Of a DNA stretch of 64,000 bases, positions 17,016 to 25,955 are shown piece after piece. The stretch covers positions 743,836 to 807,835 of the forward strand of contig NZ_APND01000002.1 in NCBI RefSeq assembly GCF_040361215.1, written 5' to 3'. Origin of the DNA: Salinisphaera dokdonensis. Its GTDB lineage: Bacteria > Pseudomonadota > Gammaproteobacteria > Nevskiales > Salinisphaeraceae. The notes below the pieces were generated by a model that worked only from the letters and a program-made list of their open reading frames with translations, was not told the origin of the DNA and did not search any database. A program made the translations under genes and the position numbers. Each line of letters begins with the position of its first letter. Within the stretch, counting starts at the first letter, position 1.

Positions 17016-18682
17016 TACATTTTCTCCGGAGCACTCACACCCAACAGCCTAAGCCCGTTGGCGAGTACTTGCCGAGTGGCGTACACCAGCGCCAGGCGCG
17101 CGTTGCGCAGGGCCGCGTCGTCGACCAGGAACTGCTGGGCGTTGTAATAGCTGTGGAACGCGTCGGCCAGATCGCGCAGATAGTGGGCAACTGCCTGCGG
17201 CGCACAGTCGTCCGCCGCGGACTCGACGAGTTCCGGGAAACGTGACAGGGCGGTGATCAGGCGTTGCTCGTGCGGCGTGTCCAGACGCGCCATATCGGCC
17301 GCGTCGCGCGAGAATTCGAAGCCGCGCTCGGCGAGCTGGCCATCGACGCTGCAGATACGTGCATGGGCATACTGGATGTAGTAGACCGGATTCTCTTCCG
17401 ACTGGCTGCGGGCCAGATCGATGTCGAAGGTCTGCTGGGAATCGGGCTTGCGCGCGGCCAGGAAATAACGGGTCGCGTCGCGGCCGACCTCATCGATGAG
17501 ATCGCGCAGCGTCACATAGGAGCCGGCCCGTTTGGACAGCTTCACTTCCTCTCCGCCGCGCATCACCGTGACCATCTGGTGCAGCACGTAGTCCGGCCAG
17601 CCCTTGGGGATACCGATATCCAGCGCCTGCAGGCCGGCGCGCACGCGGGCGATGGTGCCGTGGTGATCGGCGCCCTGTTCGTTCACGGCACGGGCAAAGC
17701 CGCGCTCCCATTTGGCGACGTGATAGGCGACGTCGGGCACGAAATAGGTATACCCGCCTTCGGCCTTGCGCATGACGCGGTCCTTGTCGTCACCGAAGTC
17801 CGTGGTCTTCAGCCAAAGCGCGCCATCGGCCTCGTACGTGTGGCCGGCCGCGATCAGTTCCTCGACGGTCTTTTCGACACGGTTGTCGGCATACAGGGCG
17901 GATTCCAGCGAATAGACATCGAAATCCACGCCGAAGGCCTTGAGATCGGCATCCTGCTCGCGGCGCAGGTACGCCACGGCGAACTCGCGGATCGCGTCGA
18001 GGTTCTCGGCGTCACCCGCGCCGGTGACTTCGCGGTCGTCGGCGGCAACGGTCTCGCCCGCGAGATAGGCGGCGGCGACATCGGCGATATAGTCGCCGCG
18101 ATAGCCGTCGGCGGGCCACACGTCGTCTTCCGGCGTGATCCCTTTCGCGCGTGCCTGTACGGATACGGCCAGATTGGCGATCTGGGCGCCTGCGTCGTTG
18201 TAATAGAACTCGCGGGTGACGTCGTAGCCGACGGCCTCGAACAGACGCGCCATGCAGTCACCGACCGCCGCGCCGCGGCCATGGCCGACATGCAACGGCC
18301 CGGTCGGGTTGGCCGAGACGAACTCGATCATCACCTTCTCGCCGGCGCCATCATCGCTGCGGCCATAAGCTGCGCCGGTGGTCAGCACGGTATCAATCGC
18401 GGCCCGGAAAGCAGCCGGGGCGAGAAAGAAATTGATGAAGCCGGGGCCGGCGATCTCGACCTTGGCGATACGTTCATCATCGGGCAGCGCATCAACGATT
18501 GCCTGGGCGATCTCGCGCGGGTTGCGGCGTGCCGCCTTGGTCAGCGTCATTGCGATATTGCTGGCGAAATCACCATGCGCGGCATCGCGGGTACGTTCGA
18601 CGTGGGGCGCGGCAGAAGTGTCGATATCGGGCCAGGCGCGGTCGGCAGCGCTGGCGAGGAGATCCTGGACGAGACGTTTCAC
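17015..18682 (-). CDS. argS: Arginyl-tRNA synthetase
   Basis: A 555-residue class I tRNA synthetase that attaches arginine to tRNA-Arg in the cytosol. It shows the N-terminal Add-1 domain (DFASNIAMTLTKAARRNP), the HIGH-type motif in SANPTGPLHVGHGRGAAVGD, and a KMSK-like KLSKRAG. The C-terminal DALR anticodon domain ends ANGLRLLGVSAPEKM. The start is a GTG (VKRLVQDLL); an in-frame extension upstream to 18739 adds 19 atypical residues. The downstream SPOR gene is translationally coupled. Confidence 0.96.
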   Translation of the reverse strand: MKRLVQDLLASAADRAWPDIDTSAAPHVERTRDAAHGDFASNIAMTLTKAARRNPREIAQAIVDALPDDERIAKVEIAGPGFINFFLAPAAFRAAIDTVLTTGAAYGRSDDGAGEKVMIEFVSANPTGPLHVGHGRGAAVGDCMARLFEAVGYDVTREFYYNDAGAQIANLAVSVQARAKGITPEDDVWPADGYRGDYIADVAAAYLAGETVAADDREVTGAGDAENLDAIREFAVAYLRREQDADLKAFGVDFDVYSLESALYADNRVEKTVEELIAAGHTYEADGALWLKTTDFGDDKDRVMRKAEGGYTYFVPDVAYHVAKWERGFARAVNEQGADHHGTIARVRAGLQALDIGIPKGWPDYVLHQMVTVMRGGEEVKLSKRAGSYVTLRDLIDEVGRDATRYFLAARKPDSQQTFDIDLARSQSEENPVYYIQYAHARICSVDGQLAERGFEFSRDAADMARLDTPHEQRLITALSRFPELVESAADDCAPQAVAHYLRDLADAFHSYYNAQQFLVDDAALRNARLALVYATRQVLANGLRLLGVSAPEKM

Positions 18683-18766
18683 GGTGGTATTGGTTCGAGG
18701 CGGTCGCGAATGACCGCGCAGTCTAACGCGGCGCGCCACACCCGGCTATGTCTCGCCCATGTGTGG

Positions 18767-19603
18767 CTATGTCTGGGCCTCGATCAGGACAAAGGCACGC
18801 TGGGAAGGCGGCGGCGCACGGCCCGCGTCGGCCAGCTCCGACTCGGGCAGTACGCGGGCCCGAGAAAAACCGTTGTTCTCGAGCAGGCCGATGGCCTCGT
18901 CGGTGCTGGAACAGAGCTGGCTTAGCATGTCTCGGCCGCTGATTCGGCGCAGCGCGTCGAGCACAACACCGGCTGCGGGGCCGAACGCCGCAATCCGATC
19001 GCGTGGATAGATTTCGAGCAGGTAACGGCCGCCGCCGAGTCGCTTGAGCAGCGAGGAAATGCTCTGCCAGGCGCGCTGCTTCTCTTCGCGGTTCAGATAG
19101 TCGGTCACGCCCTCGGTCATGGCGATCACCGAACCTCGGCTTGGCGCTGTGAGCTGAGCGCCGAGCCCTGTTGCGAGCAGATCGCCGGGTTCGAGCGTGT
19201 AGTTCGCTGGCAGGTCGCGACTGGCGAGCATGTTGGCGCGCGCATGCACCATGTCGGGTAGGTCGTAGTCGACCCATTGCATCTGTGGGTTACGCGCGGC
19301 GTGGGCGATACCGCGCGTCGACAGCCCGGCGCCGATCTCGATCGCCAGGCCTGGACACTGGCGGGCGGCCCATTCGGAGAACCAGTGATGACGCCAGTAA
19401 AGCGTTTCCGTGAAAGCGCCCGGACCAGGCGCGAACCGGCGCAGGGCGCGACAACCGAGATGCAGCGGCAGGAACAGGGCACGCCCGCGCAGGGTGCTGA
19501 ACCATTGGGCATGCTCGAACCCGAAATGAGTCCAGGCACTGGCGGTGGCATAACCGGTAAGCGAGACGCGCGGGTTCCCGGCGCTGGAATGCGTTGTGGT
19601 CAT
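18767..19603 (-). CDS. Class I SAM-dependent methyltransferase (leucine carboxyl methyltransferase-like)
   Basis: A 278-residue cytosolic protein. The SAM-binding motif I is IEIGAGLSTRG (about residues 88-98), followed by the acidic motif QWVDYDLPDM and VIAMTEGVTDYL, the arrangement of the LCM/PPM-like carboxyl methyltransferases found widely in bacteria with unknown substrates. A GGAGG ribosome site precedes ATG at 19603. It lies between priA and argS on the same strand, with 50-85 base gaps, so shared transcription is possible. The substrate is unknown. Confidence 0.75.
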   Translation of the reverse strand: MTTTHSSAGNPRVSLTGYATASAWTHFGFEHAQWFSTLRGRALFLPLHLGCRALRRFAPGPGAFTETLYWRHHWFSEWAARQCPGLAIEIGAGLSTRGIAHAARNPQMQWVDYDLPDMVHARANMLASRDLPANYTLEPGDLLATGLGAQLTAPSRGSVIAMTEGVTDYLNREEKQRAWQSISSLLKRLGGGRYLLEIYPRDRIAAFGPAAGVVLDALRRISGRDMLSQLCSSTDEAIGLLENNGFSRARVLPESELADAGRAPPPSQRAFVLIEAQT

Positions 19604-19653
19604 CGATGAATCCTCCAAGCGCCACGATCGCATAACCGCGGCCAGCGTGTGCG

Positions 19654-21885
19654 TCAGAGCAGATCCTGCGGATCGACATCGATCGACCAGCGCACGCGGC
19701 GCGCGCCCGGCAGCTCGCCGAGCACCCGTTGCCAGTGATCCAGCGCCGGGTGCAGACGCGCACGGCGGGTGGCATGCAACAGCAGATGGGCGCGATAGCG
19801 GCCGGCGCGGCGCTGCATCGGCGCAGGCACCGGGCCCCAGCAGGCGATATCCGCATCGACGTTGATGGTTGCCGCAGCCTGGGTGAGAAATTCCTGGGGC
19901 GACTGAAGGTCGTGGGCTTCGGCGCGTAGCAGGGCGAGATGGCCGAAGGGCGGCAGGGCGGCGTCGCGGCGTTCTGAAAGCGCGGCACTCGCGAAGGCGT
20001 TGTAGCCGCCTGCCAGCAGCCGGTGCAGCAGTGGATGCTCCGGATGACGCGTCTGCAGCCAGACTTCGCCGGCCAGATCGGCACGCCCGGCGCGGCCGGC
20101 GACCTGGGTGACCAGCTGGGCCATGTGTTCGGCGGCGCGAAAATCCGCGGAGAAAAGGCCGCCGTCCACATCCAGCACGCCGACACAGGTCAGGCGCGCG
20201 AAATCATGTCCCTTGGCGAGCATCTGGGTGCCGACCAGCAGCTGAGTGGCGCCGCTGGCTACATCGGCGAGCTGTGATTCGAGCCGGCCCTTGCGCGCCA
20301 CGCTGTCGCGGTCGAACCGTGCGATCCGCACATCGGGAAAGCGGCTGCGTAGCGCCCCGGCCACGCGCTCGGTGCCGGCGCCGAGTGCAATGAGTTCCTT
20401 GGCGCCGCAGCTCGGGCAGCGCGGCGGCGCGGCTTCGGCGGCGCCGCAGTGGTGGCACTGCAGGCGGGCGCCGCCACCGTGCAGGGTCAACGGCGCGTCG
20501 CAGCGCGTGCAGGGTGCGATCCAGCCGCAGTCATGGCAGGACAGCGCCGGCGCATAGCCGCGGCGGTTGATGAAGATCATCACCTGGTTGCCAGCAGTGA
20601 GATGGCGCTCGATATGGCCGAGCATCGGGTCCGACAGGCCGCCAAGCAGCGGCCGGGAGCGGATATCGATCACGCGGATCGGCGGCAACGCGGCGCCGGT
20701 CGCCCGCTTGGGCAGCTTCAGATGGGCGAAACGTTTCTGATTGGCGTTATGCAGGCTTTCCAGCGCCGGCGTGGCGCTGCCGAGTACGATCGGTACGCCG
20801 CATTGCTGGGCGCGGCGCAGGGCCACGTCGCGCGCGTGATAGCGAAAGCCGTCCTGCTGCTTGTAGGAGCCGTCGTGTTCCTCGTCGACGATGATCAGCC
20901 CCAGCCGCGGCAGGGGGGTGAACACCGCCGAGCGGGTGCCGATGACGATATCCGCGTCGCCCGCGCGTGCCGCACGCCAGACATCGGCACGCTCGCCCTC
21001 GCTACGCTGGGAATGCAGCACGCCGATGGCGGCATCGAAGCGTGCGCGCAGCCGTTCGATCAGCTGGGGCGTGAGGCCGATTTCGGGCGCGAGGAACAGC
21101 ACCTGCCGGCCCGCTGCAAGCATGCGCGCCATGTGCCGGAAATAGACTTCGGTCTTGCCGCTGCCTGTCACGCCTTCGAGCAGGACCGGGTGAAATGCGG
21201 CGTCCAGACCGCACAGGTGATCGACGGCCTGCTGCTGATCGGCGCCCAACGTGGGCGCGCTGCCGGCGCCCAACGTGGGCGCGCTGCCGGCGCCGCCGCG
21301 TTCGAGTGCGCCGGGCAGCTCCACGGGTTCGATCAGTCCGCGCTCCTGCAGCGCCTTGAGCGGCGCCTGGGCGTTGCCGAAACGGGCGAGCAGATGTGAA
21401 TGGGCGGTGGGATGCGAGACCGCGCGAATCGCGGCCAGCAGTTCGCGTTGGCGCGGTGCGCGGGCGAGCAGATCGTCTTCGTCGGCGGGCGCCGGGTCCA
21501 CCTGCTGCCAGCCGCGGTGCCGATGCGGTGTCTGATCGGCCTTGGCGCGGCGCAGGGCAACGGGCAGGGCTGTGGCCAGTGCCTCGCCGAGCGGATGGTG
21601 GTAATAGCGCGCCGCCCAGCGCAGCAGGCCGAGCAGTTCGTCGTCGAGAACCGGGGTGTCGTCGAGGACCTTCTCGATCGCGCGCAGTCGCGCCGCGGGC
21701 ACATCGCTGTCGTCGGCATGTTCGATGACGATGCCGACCAGGCGCCGGCGGCCGAAACGTACGAGTACGCGGCTGCCCACCGGGGTGCGGCCGGTCTCGT
21801 CGATATCGAGATAATCGAAGCCACCGTACAGCGGTACCGGTACGGCGACGCGTAGTATCGGCGCTGTTTCGTGGCCTTTGATCAA
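19654..21885 (-). CDS. priA: Primosomal replication protein N' (PriA helicase)
   Basis: A 743-residue SF2 helicase that reloads the replisome at stalled forks. The N-terminal 3'-DNA-binding domain (LRVAVPVPLYGGFDYLD) precedes Walker A GVTGSGKT (238-245) and the DEEH box (334-337). The zinc-binding region follows (CHDCGW, CTRCDA, CHHCGA, CPSCGA), then the C-terminal helicase lobe. An 8-residue block GSAPTLGA is tandemly repeated at 200-215, encoded by a 24-base duplication (21241-21288). No ATG lies near the expected start; TTG at 21885 gives MIKGHETAPILRVAV and no good ribosome site is seen, so the start is uncertain. DnaA-box-like sequences lie upstream. Confidence 0.95.
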   Translation of the reverse strand: MIKGHETAPILRVAVPVPLYGGFDYLDIDETGRTPVGSRVLVRFGRRRLVGIVIEHADDSDVPAARLRAIEKVLDDTPVLDDELLGLLRWAARYYHHPLGEALATALPVALRRAKADQTPHRHRGWQQVDPAPADEDDLLARAPRQRELLAAIRAVSHPTAHSHLLARFGNAQAPLKALQERGLIEPVELPGALERGGAGSAPTLGAGSAPTLGADQQQAVDHLCGLDAAFHPVLLEGVTGSGKTEVYFRHMARMLAAGRQVLFLAPEIGLTPQLIERLRARFDAAIGVLHSQRSEGERADVWRAARAGDADIVIGTRSAVFTPLPRLGLIIVDEEHDGSYKQQDGFRYHARDVALRRAQQCGVPIVLGSATPALESLHNANQKRFAHLKLPKRATGAALPPIRVIDIRSRPLLGGLSDPMLGHIERHLTAGNQVMIFINRRGYAPALSCHDCGWIAPCTRCDAPLTLHGGGARLQCHHCGAAEAAPPRCPSCGAKELIALGAGTERVAGALRSRFPDVRIARFDRDSVARKGRLESQLADVASGATQLLVGTQMLAKGHDFARLTCVGVLDVDGGLFSADFRAAEHMAQLVTQVAGRAGRADLAGEVWLQTRHPEHPLLHRLLAGGYNAFASAALSERRDAALPPFGHLALLRAEAHDLQSPQEFLTQAAATINVDADIACWGPVPAPMQRRAGRYRAHLLLHATRRARLHPALDHWQRVLGELPGARRVRWSIDVDPQDLL
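21241..21288. repeat. 24-base perfect tandem duplication inside priA
   Basis: The 24-base unit beginning GGCGCCCAACGTGGGC occurs twice head to tail (21241-21264, 21265-21288) and a third copy starts for six bases. It adds eight residues in frame in a linker between the DNA-binding and helicase domains. It looks like a recent slippage product. Confidence 0.95.
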
Positions 21886-21897
21886 AGGCTTACAGCC

Positions 21898-21906
21898 TGT
21901 GGATAA
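21898..21906 (-). promoter_or_regulatory. Consensus DnaA box upstream of priA
   Basis: TTATCCACA on the minus strand, an exact match to the high-affinity DnaA box, 13 bases before the priA start. The surrounding 284-base gap (21886-22169) also holds two weaker boxes and an AT-only run at 21978-21996. Confidence 0.6.
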
Positions 21907-22070
21907 AATCGTGGATGGTTTTGCAGCGCAGAGAGCATAGTTTCTGTCTAAAAACCGTCACGTGTTGAAAGACGTCTATTATAAATAATAAAAACAAAAG
22001 GTTGCGCCGTTACCCGGTCAAGCTGCGTTGCAGCAATCTCTATCGCACGATCTTTCCGACGTTGTGTATA

Positions 22071-22079
22071 TGTGGACAA
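22071..22079 (-). promoter_or_regulatory. Near-consensus DnaA box
   Basis: TTGTCCACA on the minus strand, one mismatch from consensus. It sits in a short palindrome GGACAAGTTGTCC (22074-22086). Confidence 0.4.
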
Positions 22080-22136
22080 GTTGTCCCTGTGGGCGCCCAC
22101 GGGCCGACATGCTGGCATGCCTTGTTTTCGTACGCC

Positions 22137-22145
22137 TGTGGATGG
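22137..22145 (-). promoter_or_regulatory. Weak DnaA-box-like site
   Basis: CCATCCACA on the minus strand, two mismatches from consensus, close to the 3' end of the Nudix gene. Confidence 0.25.
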
Positions 22146-22169
22146 GTCGAATGTGCGCATTGGTCGTGC

Positions 22170-22748
22170 TCAACTCAGCCCGCGTAGCTCGTCGAGCATG
22201 GCAAGAGTGAGTCCCCAGAGCCGTTGGCCGTCGCCGCAGTCGTAACACGGCATGGGCAGCGCGACCCGGCCCAGTTGCCAGCGCATCGCGGCGCGGTTCG
22301 CCGGCTCGTCCAGCCACGCCAGCGCGAGCCAGCGGGTGGCCGCGATCTCGTGATTGAGTACAGGGGTGTCCGCGTCGCGGTATCGATAGACGAAGGGCGA
22401 CACGACCATCGGGGCGCGGCGGCGATGGTCCAGCGTTATGCGGTCGTTGAGACGGCCGATGCCGTCGTCGCGTGACAGTCGCAGGCCGACTTCCTCTTCG
22501 GTCTCGCGACAGGCCGCGACGGAGGCGCTGGCCTCGTCGGCCGCATCGACCCGGCCGCCGGGAAACGCCATGTCGCCCGACCAGGGGTCGCCGTGGCGAT
22601 GTGCCCGCACGGCGAGCAGTACCTCGGCGCCCTGGCGTGTCTCGCGCAGAATCACTGCGACCGCGGCGCGTTTGAGCCGTCGACGCCAGCGATAGCGGCG
22701 CGGCTGGTAGCGAGCCAGGGCCGCGGCCAGTGGGGCGATCTCATGCAT
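22170..22748 (-). CDS. Nudix hydrolase, CoA pyrophosphatase (NudL/YeaB) type
   Basis: A 192-residue cytosolic Nudix enzyme. The segment WSGDMAFPGGRVDAAD followed by CRETEEEVGL matches the CoA-diphosphatase subfamily, whose Nudix box differs slightly in spacing and residues from the general one. The REEE core that binds Mg2+ is intact (RETEEEVG). The C-terminal PCYDCGDGQRLWGLTLAMLDEL matches the NudL ending (ING-like LWGLTA motif). It should split CoA or acyl-CoA to phosphopantetheine and ADP. It is upstream of priA on the same strand. Confidence 0.88.
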   Translation of the reverse strand: MHEIAPLAAALARYQPRRYRWRRRLKRAAVAVILRETRQGAEVLLAVRAHRHGDPWSGDMAFPGGRVDAADEASASVAACRETEEEVGLRLSRDDGIGRLNDRITLDHRRRAPMVVSPFVYRYRDADTPVLNHEIAATRWLALAWLDEPANRAAMRWQLGRVALPMPCYDCGDGQRLWGLTLAMLDELRGLS

Positions 22749-22784
22749 GCGGGCAAGCTTAGCGCGGATAGAAATGGCGGACAG

Positions 22785-22812
22785 AAAAAAGCCGCCCGAA
22801 GGCGGCTTTTCT
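22785..22812. terminator. Rho-independent terminator for the pnt operon
   Basis: A 10-base perfect stem (AAAAGCCGCC at 22787-22796, GGCGGCTTTT at 22801-22810) with a CGAA loop. On the minus strand it is followed by a run of T, ending transcripts from pntB; on the plus strand it is also usable. Confidence 0.9.
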
Positions 22813-22845
22813 CCCAGTCCAGGACTGGCTTTCTGCGGCTGGCGC

Positions 22846-24243
22846 CTAGAGCTGCTTCAGCCCGTTGGCCAGATCGGTGCAGACCTGCTTCGCATCGCCG
22901 AACACCATACGGGTGTTGTCGCCGAAGAACAGGCCGTTCTGCACGCCCGAGAAGCCGGTGCCCTTGCCACGCTTGACGACATAGGCCTCACGGGCCTTGT
23001 CGACGTCGAGGATGGGCATACCGTAGATCGGGCTGGACTCGTCGTTACGCGCGGCCGGGTTGACCACGTCGTTGGCGCCGATGACCAAGGCCGCGTCCGC
23101 ATTCGGGAACTCGGCGTTGATCTCTTCCAGATCGAAGATCATGTCGTAGGGCACGCCGGCTTCGGCGAGCAGTACGTTCATGTGACCCGGCATGCGGCCC
23201 GCCACCGGATGGATGGCGAACTTCACGTCCACGTCGTGATCCTTCTGCAGCATCTGGACGAATTCCCAGAGCTTGTGCTGCGCCTGGGCGACGGCCAGGC
23301 CGTAGCCGGGCACGACGATCAGGGTGTCGGCGTAGGCGAAGGAGGCCGCGGCGTCGAACGCCTCGACCGACTTCATCTCGCCTTCGGGGCCTTCGCCCTG
23401 GGCACCGTCATCCACGCCGAAACCGGCGAACAGGACGTTGGAGACCGAGCGGTTCATGGCCTTGGCCATGAGCAGGGTCAGCAGCGAACCGGCCGCGCCC
23501 ACGACGGTACCGGCAATGATCATGGCCGGGTTGCCGAGTACGAAGCCTTCGAAGGCCACGGCCAGGCCGGTCAGCGCGTTGTACAGCGAGATGACCACCG
23601 GCATGTCGGCGCCGCCGATCGGGTTGGTCAGGAACACGCCGAACACGAGGCTGGCGATGAAGAACAACGTCACCAGAACCGGCGCGCCATCGCTCGAGGC
23701 GATGATGACGATGCCCAGGAGCACGATCAGCAGGGCGATGCCGGCGTTGATCAGATGCTGGGCCGGCAGACGGATCGTCTTGCTCATCTTGCCTTCGAGC
23801 TTGGCCCAGGCAATCAGCGAACCGGAGAAGGACACGCCACCGATCAGCGCGCCGACGACGGCGAGGATCAGCACGGTGGTGCCATGCATGAACGCGGAGT
23901 GCGAGTACAGCTCGACCAGCGCGATGGCCGCGGCCGCGCCGCCGCCCATGCCGTTATACAGCGCCACCATCTGTGGCATGCCGGTCATCTGAACCTTCTT
24001 GGCGGTGTACCAGGCGCCGCCACCACCGATGCCGATGGCGAGGAAGATCAGAAGATAGCGGAAGAAGCCGGCATCCAGATCGGGATGCCAGAGCGTGACC
24101 ACGGTGGCCAGCACCATGCCGATGCCGGCCCACTTGATGCCTGCCTTGGCGGTCTTGGGCGAGCCCATCCGCTTGAGGCCCACGATGAACAACACGGCTG
24201 CAATGAAGTAGCTCGCGTCGACGGTGAATTCCCAGAAACTCAT
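22846..24243 (-). CDS. pntB: NAD(P) transhydrogenase subunit beta
   Basis: A 465-residue inner-membrane protein, the length of PntB. The N-terminal half is hydrophobic with about nine membrane helices (ALFLV-type segments; LIGGVSFSGSLIAWAKLEGKM is a conserved loop). The C-terminal NADP(H)-binding domain III begins near residue 290 and shows VVPGYGLAVAQAQHKLWE, HPVAGRMPGHMNVLLAEA and VIGANDVVNPAAR, all conserved. It couples hydride transfer from NADH to NADP+ to proton entry. It is the last gene of pntAA-pntAB-pntB; a strong terminator follows. Confidence 0.97.
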   Translation of the reverse strand: MSFWEFTVDASYFIAAVLFIVGLKRMGSPKTAKAGIKWAGIGMVLATVVTLWHPDLDAGFFRYLLIFLAIGIGGGGAWYTAKKVQMTGMPQMVALYNGMGGGAAAAIALVELYSHSAFMHGTTVLILAVVGALIGGVSFSGSLIAWAKLEGKMSKTIRLPAQHLINAGIALLIVLLGIVIIASSDGAPVLVTLFFIASLVFGVFLTNPIGGADMPVVISLYNALTGLAVAFEGFVLGNPAMIIAGTVVGAAGSLLTLLMAKAMNRSVSNVLFAGFGVDDGAQGEGPEGEMKSVEAFDAAASFAYADTLIVVPGYGLAVAQAQHKLWEFVQMLQKDHDVDVKFAIHPVAGRMPGHMNVLLAEAGVPYDMIFDLEEINAEFPNADAALVIGANDVVNPAARNDESSPIYGMPILDVDKAREAYVVKRGKGTGFSGVQNGLFFGDNTRMVFGDAKQVCTDLANGLKQL

Positions 24244-24302
24244 AGTCGGTAACCTTTTCGTATGCTCGTTTTAATACGGGATCTGCGTGCCTGTGGCGCG
24301 CA

Positions 24303-24587
24303 TCAGTCCTTGGAGGACTTGAACATTTCGAGCATGCGCTCGGTGACCACGTAACCGCCGACCGCGTTGCCGGCCGCCAGAATCACGCCGATGAAGCCGA
24401 TCAGCGTCTCCCAGAAGCCCTCGCCGTGGCCCAGCGCCACCATGGCGCCGACGAGCACAATGCCGTGCACGAAGTTGGAACCCGACATGAGTGGGGTATG
24501 CAGGATGGCCGGAACCCGGCCGATGATCTCGTAGCCGGTGAAGGCGGCGAGCATGAAGATATAGAGTGCGACAAAACCTGTGATCAC
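24303..24587 (-). CDS. pntAB: NAD(P) transhydrogenase subunit alpha part 2 (membrane domain)
   Basis: A 94-residue protein with three membrane helices, matching the C-terminal membrane portion of E. coli PntA. Conserved features are FTGYEIIGRVPAILHTPLMSGSN and GNAVGGYVVTERMLEMFK. In this lineage the alpha subunit is split in two genes, as in Rhodospirillum. It sits between the soluble alpha gene and pntB on the same strand with short gaps. Confidence 0.95.
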   Translation of the reverse strand: MITGFVALYIFMLAAFTGYEIIGRVPAILHTPLMSGSNFVHGIVLVGAMVALGHGEGFWETLIGFIGVILAAGNAVGGYVVTERMLEMFKSSKD

Positions 24588-24628
24588 TGTCTTTTCTCCC
24601 GGAAAAATATAAGCCGCGTGATGAAGGC

Positions 24629-25801
24629 CTAGGCCTTGTCCCCGAGGGCTTCCTTGGCAGCTTCATTGACGGTCTGGCCGTCATGCGTGAGCGCGGATTT
24701 GGCCAGGACCTCGTCGTCCCAGTTGATTTCCAGCTTGTGCTTCTTGTCTGCCGGCTTGGCCTCTTCCTCGCCTTCTTCCGGCACAACGATCAGTTGCAGG
24801 AAGTTGAACAGGTTCTGGGCATACATCTCGCTGGAATGCTCGGCGAGCAGCGCCGGCACGTTGGACGGGCCATAGATGGTGACGCTGCCGTGGCTGACCG
24901 TCTCGTCGGGCTTGGTCAGCTCGCAGTTGCCACCGCCGGAGGCGCCGAGATCGATGATCACGGAGCCGGGCTTCATGGCATCGACCATCTGCGTGGAGAT
25001 GATCTTGGGTGCCGGACGGCCGGGCACGGCGGCGGTGGTGATCACCGCGTCCGCATCGGCCATGTTCTTGGCCAGCATGTCCTGCTGCTTCTGCTTTTCT
25101 TCGTCGGTCAGCTCACGCGCATAACCGCCCTCGGCCTCGGCTTTGACGCCTTCGGCCATCAGGAAGTCCGCGCCCAGCGACTCGACCTGCTCCTTGGTGT
25201 CGGTACGCACGTCATAGGCGAATACCTTGGCGCCGAGACGCTTGGCAGTGGCGATCGCCTGCAGGCCGGCCACGCCAGCGCCAATGACCAGCACCTTGGC
25301 CGGGCGGATGGTGCCCGCGGCGGTGGTCAGCATGGGCAGGAAGCGTTCCAGCGAGTTGGCTGCCATGAGCGCGGCCTTGTAGCCGGCGGCCGATGCCTGG
25401 GAAGACAGGGCATCCATGGACTGGGCGCGGGTGATACGCGGCACCAGTTCCATGGCGAAGCAGGTCACGCCGGCCTTGTTGAGCGCTTTCACCGCGTCCG
25501 GGTTGTTGTGCGCCTGAACGAAGCTGATCAGAACCGAGCCCTGCTTCATCCTGGCGATCGACTTGGCGTCCGGCGCGTTGACCGCCAGCACCACGTCGGC
25601 GCCGAACACATCGTCGGCCTTGTCGGTGATCTGGACCGGGTCGTTGAAGGACTCGTCCGGAATCCGGCTGCCTTCGCCGGCGCCTTTGCTGACCAGCAGA
25701 TCGACGTTCAGCTTGGCCAGTTTGTCGGCCACCTTCGGCACCATCGCGACGCGTGTTTCGCCGCTGGCCGTCTCTTTCGGGACTGCGATAGTTACGCTCA
25801 T
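24629..25801 (-). CDS. pntAA: NAD(P) transhydrogenase subunit alpha part 1 (NAD-binding)
   Basis: A 390-residue soluble subunit holding NAD(H) domain I. It begins MSVTIAVPKETASGETRVAMVP, the alanine-dehydrogenase-like start, has the NAD Rossmann motif VLVIGAGVAGLQAIATAKRLGA (in pieces over residues 168-190) and ends in a charged linker. AAGGGAAG at good spacing precedes ATG at 25801; an upstream in-frame extension to 25894 is unlikely. First gene of the split pnt operon. Confidence 0.96.
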   Translation of the reverse strand: MSVTIAVPKETASGETRVAMVPKVADKLAKLNVDLLVSKGAGEGSRIPDESFNDPVQITDKADDVFGADVVLAVNAPDAKSIARMKQGSVLISFVQAHNNPDAVKALNKAGVTCFAMELVPRITRAQSMDALSSQASAAGYKAALMAANSLERFLPMLTTAAGTIRPAKVLVIGAGVAGLQAIATAKRLGAKVFAYDVRTDTKEQVESLGADFLMAEGVKAEAEGGYARELTDEEKQKQQDMLAKNMADADAVITTAAVPGRPAPKIISTQMVDAMKPGSVIIDLGASGGGNCELTKPDETVSHGSVTIYGPSNVPALLAEHSSEMYAQNLFNFLQLIVVPEEGEEEAKPADKKHKLEINWDDEVLAKSALTHDGQTVNEAAKEALGDKA

Positions 25802-25955
25802 GTCTTCCCTTGTTTGATTGCGATGAACATCCGGCGCGGCAGCATGGTCGGCGCAGGGTGCGCCGTAGCCCCCTCGGGCCGCAGGCCGGATCAACCCTCA
25901 GGCAGTCTAACCGAAACGATACGGCTTTCGTAGCATGCCGCTCCGTGTTAGCGCG

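Noticed and set aside
17264..18925. Long plus-strand open frame of about 550 codons opposite argS
   Set aside because: Antisense shadow of argS; no ribosome site or domain.
21957..21972. parS-like CACGTG core
   Set aside because: Only the six central bases match TGTTTCACGTGAAACA; the flanks do not.
21948..22160. A 70-codon minus-strand frame in the priA leader
   Set aside because: No ribosome site, overlaps DnaA-box-like region, and composition is not protein-like.
22747..24252. Long plus-strand open frame of about 500 codons opposite pntB
   Set aside because: It is the antisense shadow of a strongly conserved gene in GC-rich DNA, with His/Gly/Arg-rich composition and no motif.
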